This document shows, piece by piece, positions 35,994-46,654 of a stretch of DNA of 64,000 bases. Both the position numbers and the translations under genes were made by a program. The DNA is taken from the NCBI GenBank assembly GCA_945865525.1, contig CAMBDY010000010.1:16645-80644 (forward strand), written 5' to 3'. Every line of letters begins with the position of its first letter. Position 1 is the first letter of the stretch. The notes under the pieces are model-generated. The model searched no databases. It was not told where the DNA came from and saw only the letters and a program-made list of their open reading frames with translations. The stretch comes from Nitrospira lenta (lineage in GTDB: Bacteria; Nitrospirota; Nitrospiria; Nitrospirales; Nitrospiraceae).

Positions 35994-36614
35994 TCAGTGG
36001 TGCTTGATCGCAATCCGCTCAAGAATGTTCGCGACATCTTCGCAGCGGTCAGTTCCCGCCTCGAAGTTCTCGTAAATTTCTTTCCACTTGAGCACCGCGA
36101 TCGGATCGGTTTCTTTTTCAAAGAGGGCCGAGATCGCATCGCGGGAGACTCGGTCTGACTCATTCTCTAGACTGTTCACGCGCACGCTGCAGTCCTTCAA
36201 CGCGGGATGCGCACCCCCCAACTGATCCACTCCGCTCCCCACGGCCACAGACGCCTGATACAGGATATCCGCGAGCTTGATTGCCATCGGGGTCGGCTGC
36301 GTCACTTTGTATAACACGAAGCGGTCGGCGATCGCCTCCGTGACATCCAGAATGTCGTCGAGGGCGCTCGCCAAATCGTGAATATCTTCCCGATCGATCG
36401 GCGTAATAAAGGTCCGGTTCAGGCGAACCACAATGTCATGCGTGATGCCATCGCCAACATGCTCGACGTCCTTGATCTTCTTGGCCTGATCGACGGGAGA
36501 CCGGAAGTCTTCCATCATCACCTTGAGAAGACGGCTCCCCTCAATCATATTATGTGCGGCCTGCTTGAACAACTTAAAGAAGGCCTCTTCTCGAGGGATC
36601 AATCCAAATAACAT
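35994..36614 (-). CDS. PhoU-like DUF47 protein partnered with Pit
   Basis: The 206-residue, all-helical cytoplasmic protein starts MLFGLIPREEAFFKLFKQAA and contains the DUF47 core (VEHVGDGITHDIVVRLNRTF, then PIDREDIHDLASALDDILD). These proteins are typically encoded directly next to pit transporters, as here, and probably regulate them. ATG follows GAACCGAGGAGTGTCGCG. Confidence 0.92.
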   Translation of the reverse strand: MLFGLIPREEAFFKLFKQAAHNMIEGSRLLKVMMEDFRSPVDQAKKIKDVEHVGDGITHDIVVRLNRTFITPIDREDIHDLASALDDILDVTEAIADRFVLYKVTQPTPMAIKLADILYQASVAVGSGVDQLGGAHPALKDCSVRVNSLENESDRVSRDAISALFEKETDPIAVLKWKEIYENFEAGTDRCEDVANILERIAIKHH

Positions 36615-36693
36615 CGCGACACTCCTCGGTTCAGATACAATGAGCTTTGCACGCCGACGGACAACGGTCTGCCTACCGCGCCGCCACCGACTT

Positions 36694-37686
36694 TTACCAG
36701 CGAACCAATCCTGCCGCCCACGTTACGCCTCCGCCAAAACTGCCCAAAAGGACCATGTCGTTAGGTGAAATTTTTCCCGAACGAACGACATCATCAAGCG
36801 CGATCGGCAAGGAGGCCGACGAGGTATTCCCGTAGCGACCGATCACGGAACTGACTCGTTCCGGCAAGACCCCCAGCCGCTTCGTGAGCTGACCGAGAAT
36901 CCGCCCGTTGGCTTGATGCAAAACTAGTTGCGCAAGATCTTGCAGATCGACACCGAACTCTTTGACAATCCCCTGAATCGCCTGCTCCAGCCGCTTGACG
37001 GCCAAACGAAATAGTGGTGTCCCCTGCATCCGTAACGTATGACACCTTCTCGCAACCGTTTCCGCCGTCGTTGGCAGCCGTGAGCCACCAGCGGGAATCG
37101 TAATCAAACCATGCTGCGACCCGTCTGCATAGAGGCGAAGCCCCAAGAGGCCACGCCCAGCCGAGCCGGTCTCCGGCTCACCCCGCAAGACCACCGCGCC
37201 GGCTCCATCACCGAACAAGAGGACCGTATCGCCATCAGCGGGATCGAGGGACCGGGATTTCACCTCTGCCGCCACCACCAAACATGTCTCAATCTGACCG
37301 CTCCGAATCATCGCATCAGCCATCGAGAGCGCATAGAGAAAGCCCGAGCAGGACGCCGCCACGTCGAAGGCGGGAATCGTCGCACAACCGAGCATGCGCT
37401 GCACATGGCAGGCGGTAGAAGGAAAGACTGAATCGGGAGAGGTCGTCGAGAGCACGATTGCCCCCAGCTCCGACACCGGAAGCCCCGCCGCCTCCAGCGC
37501 CTGCCTAGCCGCCTCCACCGCAAGATCGGACGAGGCTTGCGAGGCCGCAGCCCAGCGCCGCTCCTCAATCCCTGTTAGACGAAAGACGTCGGCCGGGTCG
37601 AGGCCTAACGTAGCCCCTACCTCGCAATTCGACACCACTCGTTCCGGAAGGTACGAGCCAGTCCCAATAATCTTTGTCCGTATCAT
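36694..37686 (-). CDS. fabH: 3-oxoacyl-ACP synthase III (FabH type)
   Basis: This enzyme condenses acetyl-CoA with malonyl-ACP to start fatty acid synthesis. The Cys-His-Asn triad is visible: Cys in VAASCSGFLYAL, His in LVLHQANGRIL, Asn in RYGNTSSASLP. Length is 330, with the expected GFGGGVTWAA-type ending (GSFGGGVTWAAGLVRW). It stands alone, without plsX, fabD or fabG next to it, so it could also be a FabH paralogue with another chain-initiation role. Confidence 0.88.
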   Translation of the reverse strand: MIRTKIIGTGSYLPERVVSNCEVGATLGLDPADVFRLTGIEERRWAAASQASSDLAVEAARQALEAAGLPVSELGAIVLSTTSPDSVFPSTACHVQRMLGCATIPAFDVAASCSGFLYALSMADAMIRSGQIETCLVVAAEVKSRSLDPADGDTVLLFGDGAGAVVLRGEPETGSAGRGLLGLRLYADGSQHGLITIPAGGSRLPTTAETVARRCHTLRMQGTPLFRLAVKRLEQAIQGIVKEFGVDLQDLAQLVLHQANGRILGQLTKRLGVLPERVSSVIGRYGNTSSASLPIALDDVVRSGKISPNDMVLLGSFGGGVTWAAGLVRW

Positions 37687-37812
37687 AGGTCTGACTACTA
37701 TTATGCGCTTGTAACAATGTCGGCGGGATTATAAGTCTCGGTGCCATAAGGGTCAACTCATCGGCTCACATCATTGCATTCAACTCACGCTCCTGTTACA
37801 TTTTCCCGAGTA

Positions 37813-38802
37813 ATGGCATGTTTCCCCCCCCTACTGACCTCTCTTTCACGCCGCGCAACAGCCCTTAGCCTGTGCGCGCTAGCCTTTTGCGTCATCACCG
37901 CCTGCTCCAGCACACCCGCGGCACCAGATGCGGCAAAGAAAGCTCTAAGCGGCACGGACGAACAGATCTTCCTGGGCGATACGATTGAAAAGAACTACGA
38001 TCCCAACGTCATCATGAAGCGGGGTGAAGCCTTCTTTGAAAAAGAAGAATACACGGAAGCAATCACCGAGTATAACCACTTTCTCGACCTCCATCGCACC
38101 CATGCCCTCGCCCCCTATGCCGCATTCCGGATCGGAGAAAGCCAGATGAAACGGGGCAAGGGATTCGACCATGAACCAGAGCCTGTCCACAAGGCCATCG
38201 AAGCTTTTGAAAAGCTACGGAAAGATTTCAAGGGAAGCAAGTACGACGGCCAAGCACTTGAAAAAATTCAGGAGTGCCACGACCTTCTGGCGCAGATGTC
38301 TTTCTTCGTGGGCGAATTCTACTATCGACGGGGCGCCTATCTGGCCTCTGTAAGTCGTTTTGAACAGATCATGAAGCTGTACCCAGACAAAGCCGTTGCG
38401 CCGGGCGCCCTATACTTTCTTGCGCTCAACTACCATGATTTGGGCTCAGACGATTGGGCTCGTCAATACTTAGCCCTGTTGGAAAAAAAATATCCTGGCA
38501 GTAAATACTCCCCCGAAGGGGCCACCCTGCTCGCGAAAATCAACGGACAAACATCCTCGACCTTACTCGCCAAAGGGGCCGAGCTGCTCGCGAAAATCAG
38601 CGGACGAAAATCCACGACGCTACCAGCCAAACAGACCGAAGCAGCATCCGCCTCGAATACGCAACCGACGTTGCCATCGAACAATCCATCAGGTCTAGCG
38701 TCGGGGCTCATCCCCTCCGTCACCACCAACTCGCTCCGTCTTTCCTCCGCTACGGTATTAGGCCAATCGTTCGTGATGTGCCGCCTCGGCGCCTGGTGCT
38801 GA
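37813..38802 (+). CDS. bamD: BamD/YfiO-like outer membrane assembly lipoprotein with C-terminal extension
   Basis: This TPR lipoprotein probably belongs to the outer-membrane barrel assembly machine. Signal and lipobox VITAC end near residue 32. TPR-like repeats follow (EAFFEKEEYTEAITEYNHFL, AFRIGESQMKRG, EFYYRRGAYLASVSRFEQIM, YFLALNYHDLG). The region after residue ~235 extends beyond usual BamD length and includes a tandem 19-residue duplication. The track start is a TTG at 37774; ATG at 37813 gives a compact signal peptide and 329 residues. The last ~40 residues are low-complexity Ser/Thr. Confidence 0.78.
   Translation: MACFPPLLTSLSRRATALSLCALAFCVITACSSTPAAPDAAKKALSGTDEQIFLGDTIEKNYDPNVIMKRGEAFFEKEEYTEAITEYNHFLDLHRTHALAPYAAFRIGESQMKRGKGFDHEPEPVHKAIEAFEKLRKDFKGSKYDGQALEKIQECHDLLAQMSFFVGEFYYRRGAYLASVSRFEQIMKLYPDKAVAPGALYFLALNYHDLGSDDWARQYLALLEKKYPGSKYSPEGATLLAKINGQTSSTLLAKGAELLAKISGRKSTTLPAKQTEAASASNTQPTLPSNNPSGLASGLIPSVTTNSLRLSSATVLGQSFVMCRLGAWC
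38518..38631 (+). repeat. Tandem 57-bp duplication inside the BamD-like gene
   Basis: Two units of 57 bp, 38518-38574 and 38575-38631, each beginning GGGGCC and containing CTGCTCGCGAAAATCA. They encode 19-residue repeats (GATLLAKINGQTS... and GAELLAKISGRKS...). The reading frame is kept, so the event only lengthened the C-terminal tail. Confidence 0.8.
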
Positions 38803-38819
38803 TCTCCAATCGGCAATAC

Positions 38820-38840
38820 AGCTCTTAGCTATTAGCTTTT
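38820..38840. repeat. Three tandem 7-bp units in the bamD-ccdA gap
   Basis: AGCTCTT AGCTATT AGCTTTT in exact 7-bp register, just after the BamD-like stop codon. The rest of the 243-bp convergent gap up to 39045 shows no gene I can support. Confidence 0.4.
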
Positions 38841-39045
38841 CAGAGGCTGACGGCGAAAGGCGGGTTGTTGATCCCTGGCAGAAGGCTCAAAACGTTCCTC
38901 CAGCCATCCAGACGACGTGAAAAGTGAACGATTGCGGAGAAGAGACGGCCAACATTCCCATGTTGCACTTTCGACGCCTTACATTTCACGGCTCTTAAGA
39001 GCGGGCCGAGAACAAAACTGGTGGACGGTTTCGGTATCCTGCCGA

Positions 39046-39792
39046 CTACTGGCCGAGGTACCAGCCCACCCCATGCTGCTCTAAGAAACTGGTAATCATT
39101 GTAAGCGTATTGGCGTAAATCATGATACCCACCACGATCAGCAAGACTCCGCTCACAGTGGATACGCCCCACAAATACACACGCGCTTGCTTGAAATAGG
39201 CAAGGAAACGATCCACTCCCAGGGCTGTCAGAAACAACGGCAATCCCAAGCCCAACGAATAACTCGTCAGCAACAGGACTCCGTTGAGCATCGAATCGGT
39301 CGTACTGGCATACAATAAGATCGTGCCGAGTACCGGTCCGACGCAGGGTGTCCAGCCAGCGGCGAACGCCACCCCGATCAGGAACGACCCCACATAGCCA
39401 ACCGGCCGGCTCCTAAATTGAAAACGATGCTCCATTTTCAGAAAGCTAATATTCAGAACTCCCAGGAGGTAGAGCCCGAAGACGATGATCAGGATGCCGC
39501 CAATTCGGCGAAGGTGATCCTGATAGGTGATCAGCGCCTGGCCGATGAAGCTCGCCGACGCCCCAAAGGACACAAACACGGCAGTAAACCCTGCGATGAA
39601 CAGCAGCGCGTTGACGATGATCGATTTCTTAAACTTCGACCGCACCGTCGCATCAGTAAGTTGTTCGATCGACAGTCCCGTGATGTAGGAAATATAAGAA
39701 GGCACCAGCGGAAGCACACAGGGGGACACGAACGAGAGGAGACCGGCCGAAAAGGCCGCAACAAGAGAAATGTTCGTGATCGATTGCGACAT
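39046..39792 (-). CDS. ccdA: CcdA-type thiol:disulfide transmembrane transporter
   Basis: This six-helix membrane protein (248 residues) carries reducing power from cytoplasmic thioredoxin to periplasmic apocytochrome-reducing thioredoxins. Both active-site cysteines are visible: SFVSPCVLPLVPSY in the first helix and AGWTPCVGPVLG in the fourth. It lies downstream of two TlpA-type genes and the ResB/CcsA pair, the standard set for system II cytochrome c maturation. Confidence 0.94.
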   Translation of the reverse strand: MSQSITNISLVAAFSAGLLSFVSPCVLPLVPSYISYITGLSIEQLTDATVRSKFKKSIIVNALLFIAGFTAVFVSFGASASFIGQALITYQDHLRRIGGILIIVFGLYLLGVLNISFLKMEHRFQFRSRPVGYVGSFLIGVAFAAGWTPCVGPVLGTILLYASTTDSMLNGVLLLTSYSLGLGLPLFLTALGVDRFLAYFKQARVYLWGVSTVSGVLLIVVGIMIYANTLTMITSFLEQHGVGWYLGQ

Positions 39793-39822
39793 GGCAAATC
39801 AGGATGATATGAACGATCCGGA

Positions 39823-40362
39823 CTAGGACTTCATCAACTGCTGCACTAGCTGATGTGCTTCCGTCGCACCCCAGTCGCGCGCACCGAAAATCTGGTGGCG
39901 GACGACTCCCTGTCGATCCACCATGAAAGTCATCGGGAGGGCCCTCGCCCCATAGGTCAATCCCACGCGATAGTCGGCATCGTGAAGAATGGGAAAAGTC
40001 AAACGGTTCTCTTGCTGAAACGGCCGAGTGATCGCGGCCCCTTGTGTATCCGTTGATACGGCAAGAATTTCAAAATCCTTCCGAGAAAATGCCTGATATA
40101 GTTTTTCCATCTCCGGCATCTCTACTCGGCAGGGACCGCACCAGGTCGCCCAAAAATTCAGCAGCACAACTTTGCCGCGCAAGTCCGACAGCGCCACTTG
40201 ACGTCCGTTCAAGTCGCGAAGCTGAAAATTCGGCGCGAGTTCTCCTACCCTAACGACCGCACGCTTGGCCACCAGCAGGCGATCAGACGCCATGGCACTC
40301 CCCATCGCCACCAGCGCAACCACGAGACAGAAGACTGTGCCCGCAATGGCCCGCTTCGTCAT
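39823..40362 (-). CDS. TlpA/ResA-family periplasmic thioredoxin
   Basis: This 179-residue exported thioredoxin-fold protein has an N-terminal signal ([19 protein letters not shown]) and the redox motif WCGPC in [20 protein letters not shown]; the cis-Pro region ([17 protein letters not shown]) is typical of reductants of apocytochrome c. The start overlaps the stop of the preceding thioredoxin gene by 4 bp (ATGA). Confidence 0.9.
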   Translation of the reverse strand: MTKRAIAGTVFCLVVALVAMGSAMASDRLLVAKRAVVRVGELAPNFQLRDLNGRQVALSDLRGKVVLLNFWATWCGPCRVEMPEMEKLYQAFSRKDFEILAVSTDTQGAAITRPFQQENRLTFPILHDADYRVGLTYGARALPMTFMVDRQGVVRHQIFGARDWGATEAHQLVQQLMKS

Positions 40363-40988
40363 CCTCTCCCCACTCCACGATCCAAAGAATGTACGTCGGC
40401 TGCCTTGGGCGTCACATTCAGCAACTTAGTCAAGATCTCCAAACTATCGAGCCTCGTCCAATCCCGCGGCCCGATAACGATCTCGCGGATGACGCCTTCC
40501 CGATCGATGATGAAGGTTTCCGGGACACCCATGCGCTTGTAGGGCTTGTCGGTTTTTCCCCAGGAATCAATCAGCACGGGAAAGGTCAGGTTCATACCCT
40601 TGATGAAGGGAGGAATATCCTTGGTCGTCGTCACACGATCGATACTGACTGCCAGAATCACCAACCCATCCTTGTCAAAATTCTTGTGGAGCACTTCCAT
40701 CGAGGGCATTTCTTCGCGACAAGGCTTGCACCAAGTCGCCCAAAAATTCAGAAAGACCACCTTGCCTCGGAAATCCGAGAGCTGCTGTGGCTTGTCATTT
40801 AGATCGGTGAGGACGAAGTCCGGCGCCTGCTTCCCCACGGCCAGCAGGTCATATTTGGCGCTCTGCATCCAGACAATGCTAAAAACCACGGCAAGAATGA
40901 CGGTGCCGGCCAAGAGGATGGCCGTGCGGGACGAGCTCTGCTCGCCCGCCTTACCGTTCACGCTGGGCTCGGACTCATGCATAGGCAT
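40359..40988 (-). CDS. resA: ResA-like membrane-anchored thioredoxin
   Basis: The 209-residue protein has one N-terminal helix (TAILLAGTVILAVVFSIVWM) and a periplasmic thioredoxin domain with WCKPC in FWATWCKPCREEMPSM and cis-Pro in GVPETFIIDREG. It is a likely reductant of CXXCH cysteines before heme attachment. The start lies inside the 3' end of ccsA (14-bp overlap; the second ATG at 40982 would give 8 bp). Confidence 0.88.
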   Translation of the reverse strand: MPMHESEPSVNGKAGEQSSSRTAILLAGTVILAVVFSIVWMQSAKYDLLAVGKQAPDFVLTDLNDKPQQLSDFRGKVVFLNFWATWCKPCREEMPSMEVLHKNFDKDGLVILAVSIDRVTTTKDIPPFIKGMNLTFPVLIDSWGKTDKPYKRMGVPETFIIDREGVIREIVIGPRDWTRLDSLEILTKLLNVTPKAADVHSLDRGVGRG

Positions 40989-41892
40989 GAAGGCCTGAGA
41001 GCAAGAAGTTCACGCCCCAGAAGCAGAAGATCACCATCAAGAAACCAAAGACCGCATAAATGGCGGCACGGTGGCCTTCCCATCCGCGCGTCATCCTGGC
41101 ATGGATGTAGGCGCCGTAAATCAACCAGACAATCAGCGACCAAGTCTCTTTCGGGTCCCAGCTCCAGTAACCACCCCAGGCATAGTTGGCCCACATGGCC
41201 CCGAGGATAATGCCGAAGGCTAGCAAGGGGAAGCCGATCGTGATCGCTTTGTAGCCCAGCTCGTCAATGGTTTCAAGATCAGGGAAGGCCGCATAGAAAC
41301 GGGAGGTGCTACCCCGCCGCTCTGCCCGTTCCTTAAAGAGATACATCACACCTAACCCGCCGGCCATCGCAAAGGCCGCATAGCTGGTCAACGTGATCGA
41401 CACATGGATATAAATCCAGTAACTATTGAGCGCCGGCACAAGAGGCTCCGCCGTCTGATACCGGTAAGGCAACAGAGACGCCGCGCCCATGGCAATGAAC
41501 CCGATACCCACCACGAAGGCGCCAATCGCTTTAATCTTGTAGCGCAGTTCCAACAGCACATAGCCCAAGATGATCGCCCAAGACACATAGGCCATGGCTT
41601 CGAACTGGTTCGACCAGGGGGCAAAGGTTCCGGAGGTCTGCATCCGCTCGAAGGCGCGCATAAACAAGGCGCCCGTATTGACGATCCATCCGAACACCGT
41701 AATCAGAGTAGCGGTCTGGCCCAATTGCATGGCCCAGGCTCCGTCTCGTTCATCGAAGTTGCCCGCCGAATGGCCAGCAGGGGCCAAGGTCATGATCGGA
41801 CGGCGCGCGAAGAGATACGCGATGTAGAGGGTCAAGGCGGCAAGATAGAGCCAAAACGTCATGTCGAACAGAAATAAAGATCGGACCATCAT
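40975..41892 (-). CDS. ccsA: Cytochrome c synthase subunit CcsA/ResC
   Basis: This polytopic membrane protein of 305 residues handles heme with ResB and ligates it to apocytochrome c outside the membrane. The Trp-rich WWD-type motif is present as WANYAWGGYWSWDPKETWSL, with conserved His in the flanking helices (IHVSITLTSYAAF). GGAGGAC precedes ATG at 41892. It is encoded after ResB (76-bp gap), as usual. Confidence 0.94.
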   Translation of the reverse strand: MMVRSLFLFDMTFWLYLAALTLYIAYLFARRPIMTLAPAGHSAGNFDERDGAWAMQLGQTATLITVFGWIVNTGALFMRAFERMQTSGTFAPWSNQFEAMAYVSWAIILGYVLLELRYKIKAIGAFVVGIGFIAMGAASLLPYRYQTAEPLVPALNSYWIYIHVSITLTSYAAFAMAGGLGVMYLFKERAERRGSTSRFYAAFPDLETIDELGYKAITIGFPLLAFGIILGAMWANYAWGGYWSWDPKETWSLIVWLIYGAYIHARMTRGWEGHRAAIYAVFGFLMVIFCFWGVNFLLSGLHAYA

Positions 41893-41968
41893 GTCCTCCG
41901 TCGAGCAGTTGAGGCCAATGTGACTACTGCTATCATACTCACTATATGACCGGTTTGGCTACCAGGCC

Positions 41969-43459
41969 TCAAGCCCCGCTGATTCGTGAGGGAGAAGCCG
42001 ACAAGCGCTGAAGCTTCTCCGTCAGCTTTCGAAATTCCCGCTGGAAATCAATCTGACTCTTATGGGTCGTACCGCCGATATAGACCGTCACCCCCTCTGG
42101 AGTCGGAAGGATCTTCATCCAGATCCGACGGTGGAAGATAAACGAGGAGAGGGTAATGCCCACCACGATCATGGTCGAGCCGGTCCAGACGATATTGATC
42201 CCAGGATTTTTGGCAATCTGCAGACCGGTGTACTTCTTCGGCGTATACCCCACTAACTCAAACTGGTACTTCGATTCTTTGATATCGAAGAGGTCAGGAA
42301 ACTGGGCGAAAATCCAGGGCGTCGACTGAACCGCACGCCGCTCATTGACCGCCAAGCGGATCGCGGGATTCGCATGTTCCACCGTCTTGGAAAAGACTTT
42401 TTTCTCAGTCGAATTAAAGGCAAAGTCCGCCACGAAATCCGTCATCGAAAGCTTCAGGTCGAGCTCAGGAACCGCCTGCTCCCTTCGCCATTCCAGATCG
42501 ACGGTCCTGAGGATTCGGTCCGTCTCTTTGTCCTTGATATTGATCCGCGCCACTTCAATCTGCTCCCAGGAGTCCCCGTAGCTAGACTGATAGAACCAGA
42601 TGCCTTTGTAAACGAGAGGATCGTTGACTGAAATCGTCTTGGTGACGACAGACTGGCCACCATCAATGACCGTCAACGTACTATTGTAGGACTTCACAGA
42701 GCCGTTCTCGTGATAGTCGATCCAGAACTTATCGACCTTGAGATCAAAGTTGCCACGTGGAATATGATAGGTCTGTCCTTCAAGGCAAACCCCAAAGTCC
42801 TGGAACCCATAGTAGGTGCCGATCAGACCACCGACGATGATGACGGTGGCGCTTAGATGGGCCATATGCGCGCCGACGCGACCCAAGACACCCTTCGTCG
42901 CGTAGAGGGTCACCTCGCGCGGTTCATTCTTCGCAAGCACCTTATATCCCTTCTCAATAAAATGCTGTGCTAGCTCCTGCGCTACGACTTCCTTGCTCCT
43001 CGCGATCGAGACCTCGGCCTGCTGCTTCATCCCCTTCACGAAATCTAGCGATACACTGACGCGGTCCTGCTGCATCGACCGCCAGACACCAGGGAACCGC
43101 TTATAGAAGCACGTGAGGGAGTTAATACAGAGGAGGCCGAGGAGACTGGTAAACCACCAGGTATGATAGACGTCAATGAAACCCAGCCGGAGAAACCAGC
43201 GATAGGTACTCTCTCCGTATTCCTGAATGTACGATTCCGGTCGTTCATTCTGCTGAATCACCGTCCCAATCGTGGCAGTGATAGCAATGAACAGAAAGAG
43301 GAACATCGCCAACTTAATTGAGGCAAAAAACTCGACTAGTTCACGGGAGAACTCCTCCCAACCCAGCCCTGGAGTCGATGATCGTGGACTCTTCTGTTCA
43401 GACATCGCGTCCGACTGGCCATTCATCGTGTTGACAGTCCCTTTTTCGTCACGAGACAC
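41969..43459 (-). CDS. resB: Cytochrome c biogenesis protein ResB/CcsB
   Basis: This partner of CcsA in system II heme attachment is about 496 residues, with helices near residues 45-65, 95-115 and 165-190, a large periplasmic domain and a C-terminal helix (NPGINIVWTGSTMIVVGITL). The family stretch SIKLAMFLFLFIAITATIGTVIQQNE is clear. The first codon in the track is a GTG without ribosome binding site; ATG at 43426 or 43405 is as likely, so the first 10-20 residues are uncertain. Confidence 0.92.
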   Translation of the reverse strand: MSRDEKGTVNTMNGQSDAMSEQKSPRSSTPGLGWEEFSRELVEFFASIKLAMFLFLFIAITATIGTVIQQNERPESYIQEYGESTYRWFLRLGFIDVYHTWWFTSLLGLLCINSLTCFYKRFPGVWRSMQQDRVSVSLDFVKGMKQQAEVSIARSKEVVAQELAQHFIEKGYKVLAKNEPREVTLYATKGVLGRVGAHMAHLSATVIIVGGLIGTYYGFQDFGVCLEGQTYHIPRGNFDLKVDKFWIDYHENGSVKSYNSTLTVIDGGQSVVTKTISVNDPLVYKGIWFYQSSYGDSWEQIEVARINIKDKETDRILRTVDLEWRREQAVPELDLKLSMTDFVADFAFNSTEKKVFSKTVEHANPAIRLAVNERRAVQSTPWIFAQFPDLFDIKESKYQFELVGYTPKKYTGLQIAKNPGINIVWTGSTMIVVGITLSSFIFHRRIWMKILPTPEGVTVYIGGTTHKSQIDFQREFRKLTEKLQRLSASPSRISGA

Positions 43460-43749
43460 ACATGGTCACTATCGACTGGATACAACACCACGGTCTTGCC
43501 CATAGCAGGATCATGGTCCCGGGAGACGGGGCCTATCCCAAACGCGCCCCCATGGCATCGTAGATAGAGAAGGCGAGGACCGCGGAGCTGCACTTATTTT
43601 ACAAGGGCCAGAAAAGGGGTGTCAAGCAAACAGCCTGCGGAGACTACTCCACGATTCCACGGAGTAAAAGAAATAGACAGCCGGAGCCTCGCCATACTAA
43701 TATTGTCTCTGGGTCCATTAATTCTTACTAATTAAGCCTTGAGGAGCTG

Positions 43750-44898
43750 ATGAGAAATAACTACCTATTCACGTCAGAGTCCGTAACCGAAGGGCATCCG
43801 GACAAAATCGCCGATCAGATCTCCGACGGGATCCTCGACGCAATCATTGCCAAAGACAAGTTTGCCCGGGTGGCCTGCGAGACGATGCTGACTACGGGCA
43901 TTGCCTTCGTGGCCGGCGAAATCTCCACCAAAGCCTATGTCGAAATTCCCGACATTATTCGAGAGGTTATCAAGGATGTCGGCTATACCGACGCCGCTTG
44001 GGGATTTGACTACCACACCTGTTCCGTCCTCACCGCTATTCACCATCAGTCGAACGATATCTCCATGGGGGTCGATTCCGGGGGCGCTGGCGACCAAGGC
44101 CTCATGTTCGGCTTTGCCAGCGACGAGACCTCCGAGCTCATGCCCATGCCGATCGTCCTCGCCCATCGGCTCACCAAGCGATTGGCGGAAGTCAGGAAAA
44201 AGAACATCCTGCCCTGGGTCCGCCCAGACGGCAAATCCCAAGTAACTGTGGAATACAAGAACGGCAAACCGGTGCGCATCGACACCATCGTCGTCTCTAC
44301 CCAACATAGCCCTGACGTAACAAATAAGCAGATCACGCGCGACATCATGGAAAAGGTGATCAAGCCCGTCATGCCAAAAGGGCTCTATGACCCGGCGAGC
44401 GTGATCCACCACATCAATCCCACCGGCCGCTTCGTCGTTGGTGGCCCAATGGGCGACACCGGACTGACGGGCCGCAAGATCATCGTCGACACCTATGGCG
44501 GACACGGCAGCCATGGGGGCGGCTGCTTCTCTGGCAAGGATCCCACGAAGGTGGACCGATCTGCGTCGTACATGGCCCGCTACATCGCTAAGAACATCGT
44601 CGCAGCTGGGTTGGCGGGAAAGTGCGAAGTGCAGCTCGCCTATGCCATCGGCGTGGCAGAACCGGTCTCGGTATTGGTCGACCCGATGGGTACGGAACGG
44701 GTAGCCGCTGAGAACCTAAACAAGCTTGTGCGGAAGCACTTCCCCATGACCCCACGCGGCATCATCGAGCACCTCAAGCTCCGCCGGCCGATCTTCAGAC
44801 AGACCGCCGCCTATGGACACTTCGGCCGAAACGAACCGGATTTCACCTGGGAAAAGACCGACAAAGCCAAGCTCTTGCGTAAAGACGCAGGTCTGTAG
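43750..44898 (+). CDS. metK: S-adenosylmethionine synthetase
   Basis: The enzyme makes SAM from methionine and ATP. It has 382 residues with [20 protein letters not shown] at the N-terminus, [12 protein letters not shown], and the P-loop-like [25 protein letters not shown] follows GAGGAGCTG. A -35/-10-like pair (TTGTCT, 17 bp, TACTAA) just upstream is weak. The 290 bp between resB and metK contain a small TACTCC/GGAGTA inverted repeat and no gene or recognised riboswitch. Followed by ahcY across 105 bp. Confidence 0.97.
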   Translation: MRNNYLFTSESVTEGHPDKIADQISDGILDAIIAKDKFARVACETMLTTGIAFVAGEISTKAYVEIPDIIREVIKDVGYTDAAWGFDYHTCSVLTAIHHQSNDISMGVDSGGAGDQGLMFGFASDETSELMPMPIVLAHRLTKRLAEVRKKNILPWVRPDGKSQVTVEYKNGKPVRIDTIVVSTQHSPDVTNKQITRDIMEKVIKPVMPKGLYDPASVIHHINPTGRFVVGGPMGDTGLTGRKIIVDTYGGHGSHGGGCFSGKDPTKVDRSASYMARYIAKNIVAAGLAGKCEVQLAYAIGVAEPVSVLVDPMGTERVAAENLNKLVRKHFPMTPRGIIEHLKLRRPIFRQTAAYGHFGRNEPDFTWEKTDKAKLLRKDAGL

Positions 44899-44916
44899 CC
44901 TGCGCCAGACCGATGG

Positions 44917-44948
44917 CAGGGGGACGGATTGAACACCCCGTCCCCCTG
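44917..44948 (+). other. GC-rich hairpin between metK and ahcY
   Basis: Perfect 11-bp stem CAGGGGGACGG / CCGTCCCCCTG with a 10-nt loop, 18 bp after the metK stop. No T-run follows, so it is more likely an mRNA-stabilising or attenuating hairpin than a classical terminator. Confidence 0.55.
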
Positions 44949-44958
44949 CTCCCCCTGA

Positions 44959-46260
<1,302 letters not shown>

Positions 46261-46654
46261 CAGGAATACTGAAAGTGTCCTTAGCGGCGTTCTCACTTCA
46301 CGAAGAGGCCAACGCACCAAGCCCTACGCCGCACCGCTTGGCTCGCCGTGGCCTTGATGAAGGGAGTTTTGAGTATCCTGTCGGTATTTAAGCCACAGTA
46401 TCACTCGGAGCGGGGCGTTCCTATCCCTATCGTCCGTGAGATTCTGCCGATGGCCGTGAGCTATGCCATTGGGTTAGCAGCGAAGCAAATCTTGGGAATT
46501 CCAGTCTAGCAGGAGCGACAACTTGCAGGATGCTCAAAAATTCCATCCAGCAAGACCCCAAGCGGAGCAAGCAGCGGAGGTACATCCCTCAATCACGCGT
46601 TGAGAATGTTTGTCCGCTAGGAACGATGCTGACAGACCGTTTCAGAATTCTACG
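46261..46654. repeat. 394-bp gap with degenerate repeat-like sequence
   Basis: This convergent gap between ahcY and the radical SAM gene has no established gene. It shows weak inverted similarity: TTAGCGGCGTTCTC near 46281 against GAGAATGTTTGTCCGCTA near 46602, and GCAGGATGCTCAAAAATTCC near 46527 against the complement of CAGAATTCTACGCTAGCG near 46640. From memory the motif GCAGGATGCTCAAAAA recurs in Nitrospira intergenic repeats; I cannot confirm this here. It may be a decayed, non-autonomous hairpin element. Confidence 0.35.
46357..46509 (+). CDS. Possible small hydrophobic ORF (50 codons) in the ahcY-radical SAM gap
   Basis: ATG at 46357 opens 50 codons ending in TAG, too short for the track. 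The product is MKGVLSILSVF...REILPMAVSYAIGLAAKQIL, with a hydrophobic C-terminal half. The open frame extends upstream to 46285 without another ATG. No ribosome binding site is evident. It could be chance or the remnant of a larger gene. Confidence 0.25.
   Translation: MKGVLSILSVFKPQYHSERGVPIPIVREILPMAVSYAIGLAAKQILGIPV

Noticed and set aside
38840-39172. Minus-strand 110-aa ORF overlapping ccdA
   Set aside because: It runs antiphase into the ccdA coding sequence and its product has no recognisable features.
43460-43749. Possible SAM-sensing riboswitch upstream of metK
   Set aside because: I looked for conserved SAM or SAH riboswitch cores and saw none; only a weak promoter and a 6-bp inverted repeat are present.
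43774-44514. 246-aa minus-strand ORF inside metK
   Set aside because: It lies wholly within metK on the opposite strand; the metK product is unmistakable.
44917-44948. Rho-independent terminator after metK
   Set aside because: The stem is strong but no T-run follows, and the same-strand ahcY is close downstream.
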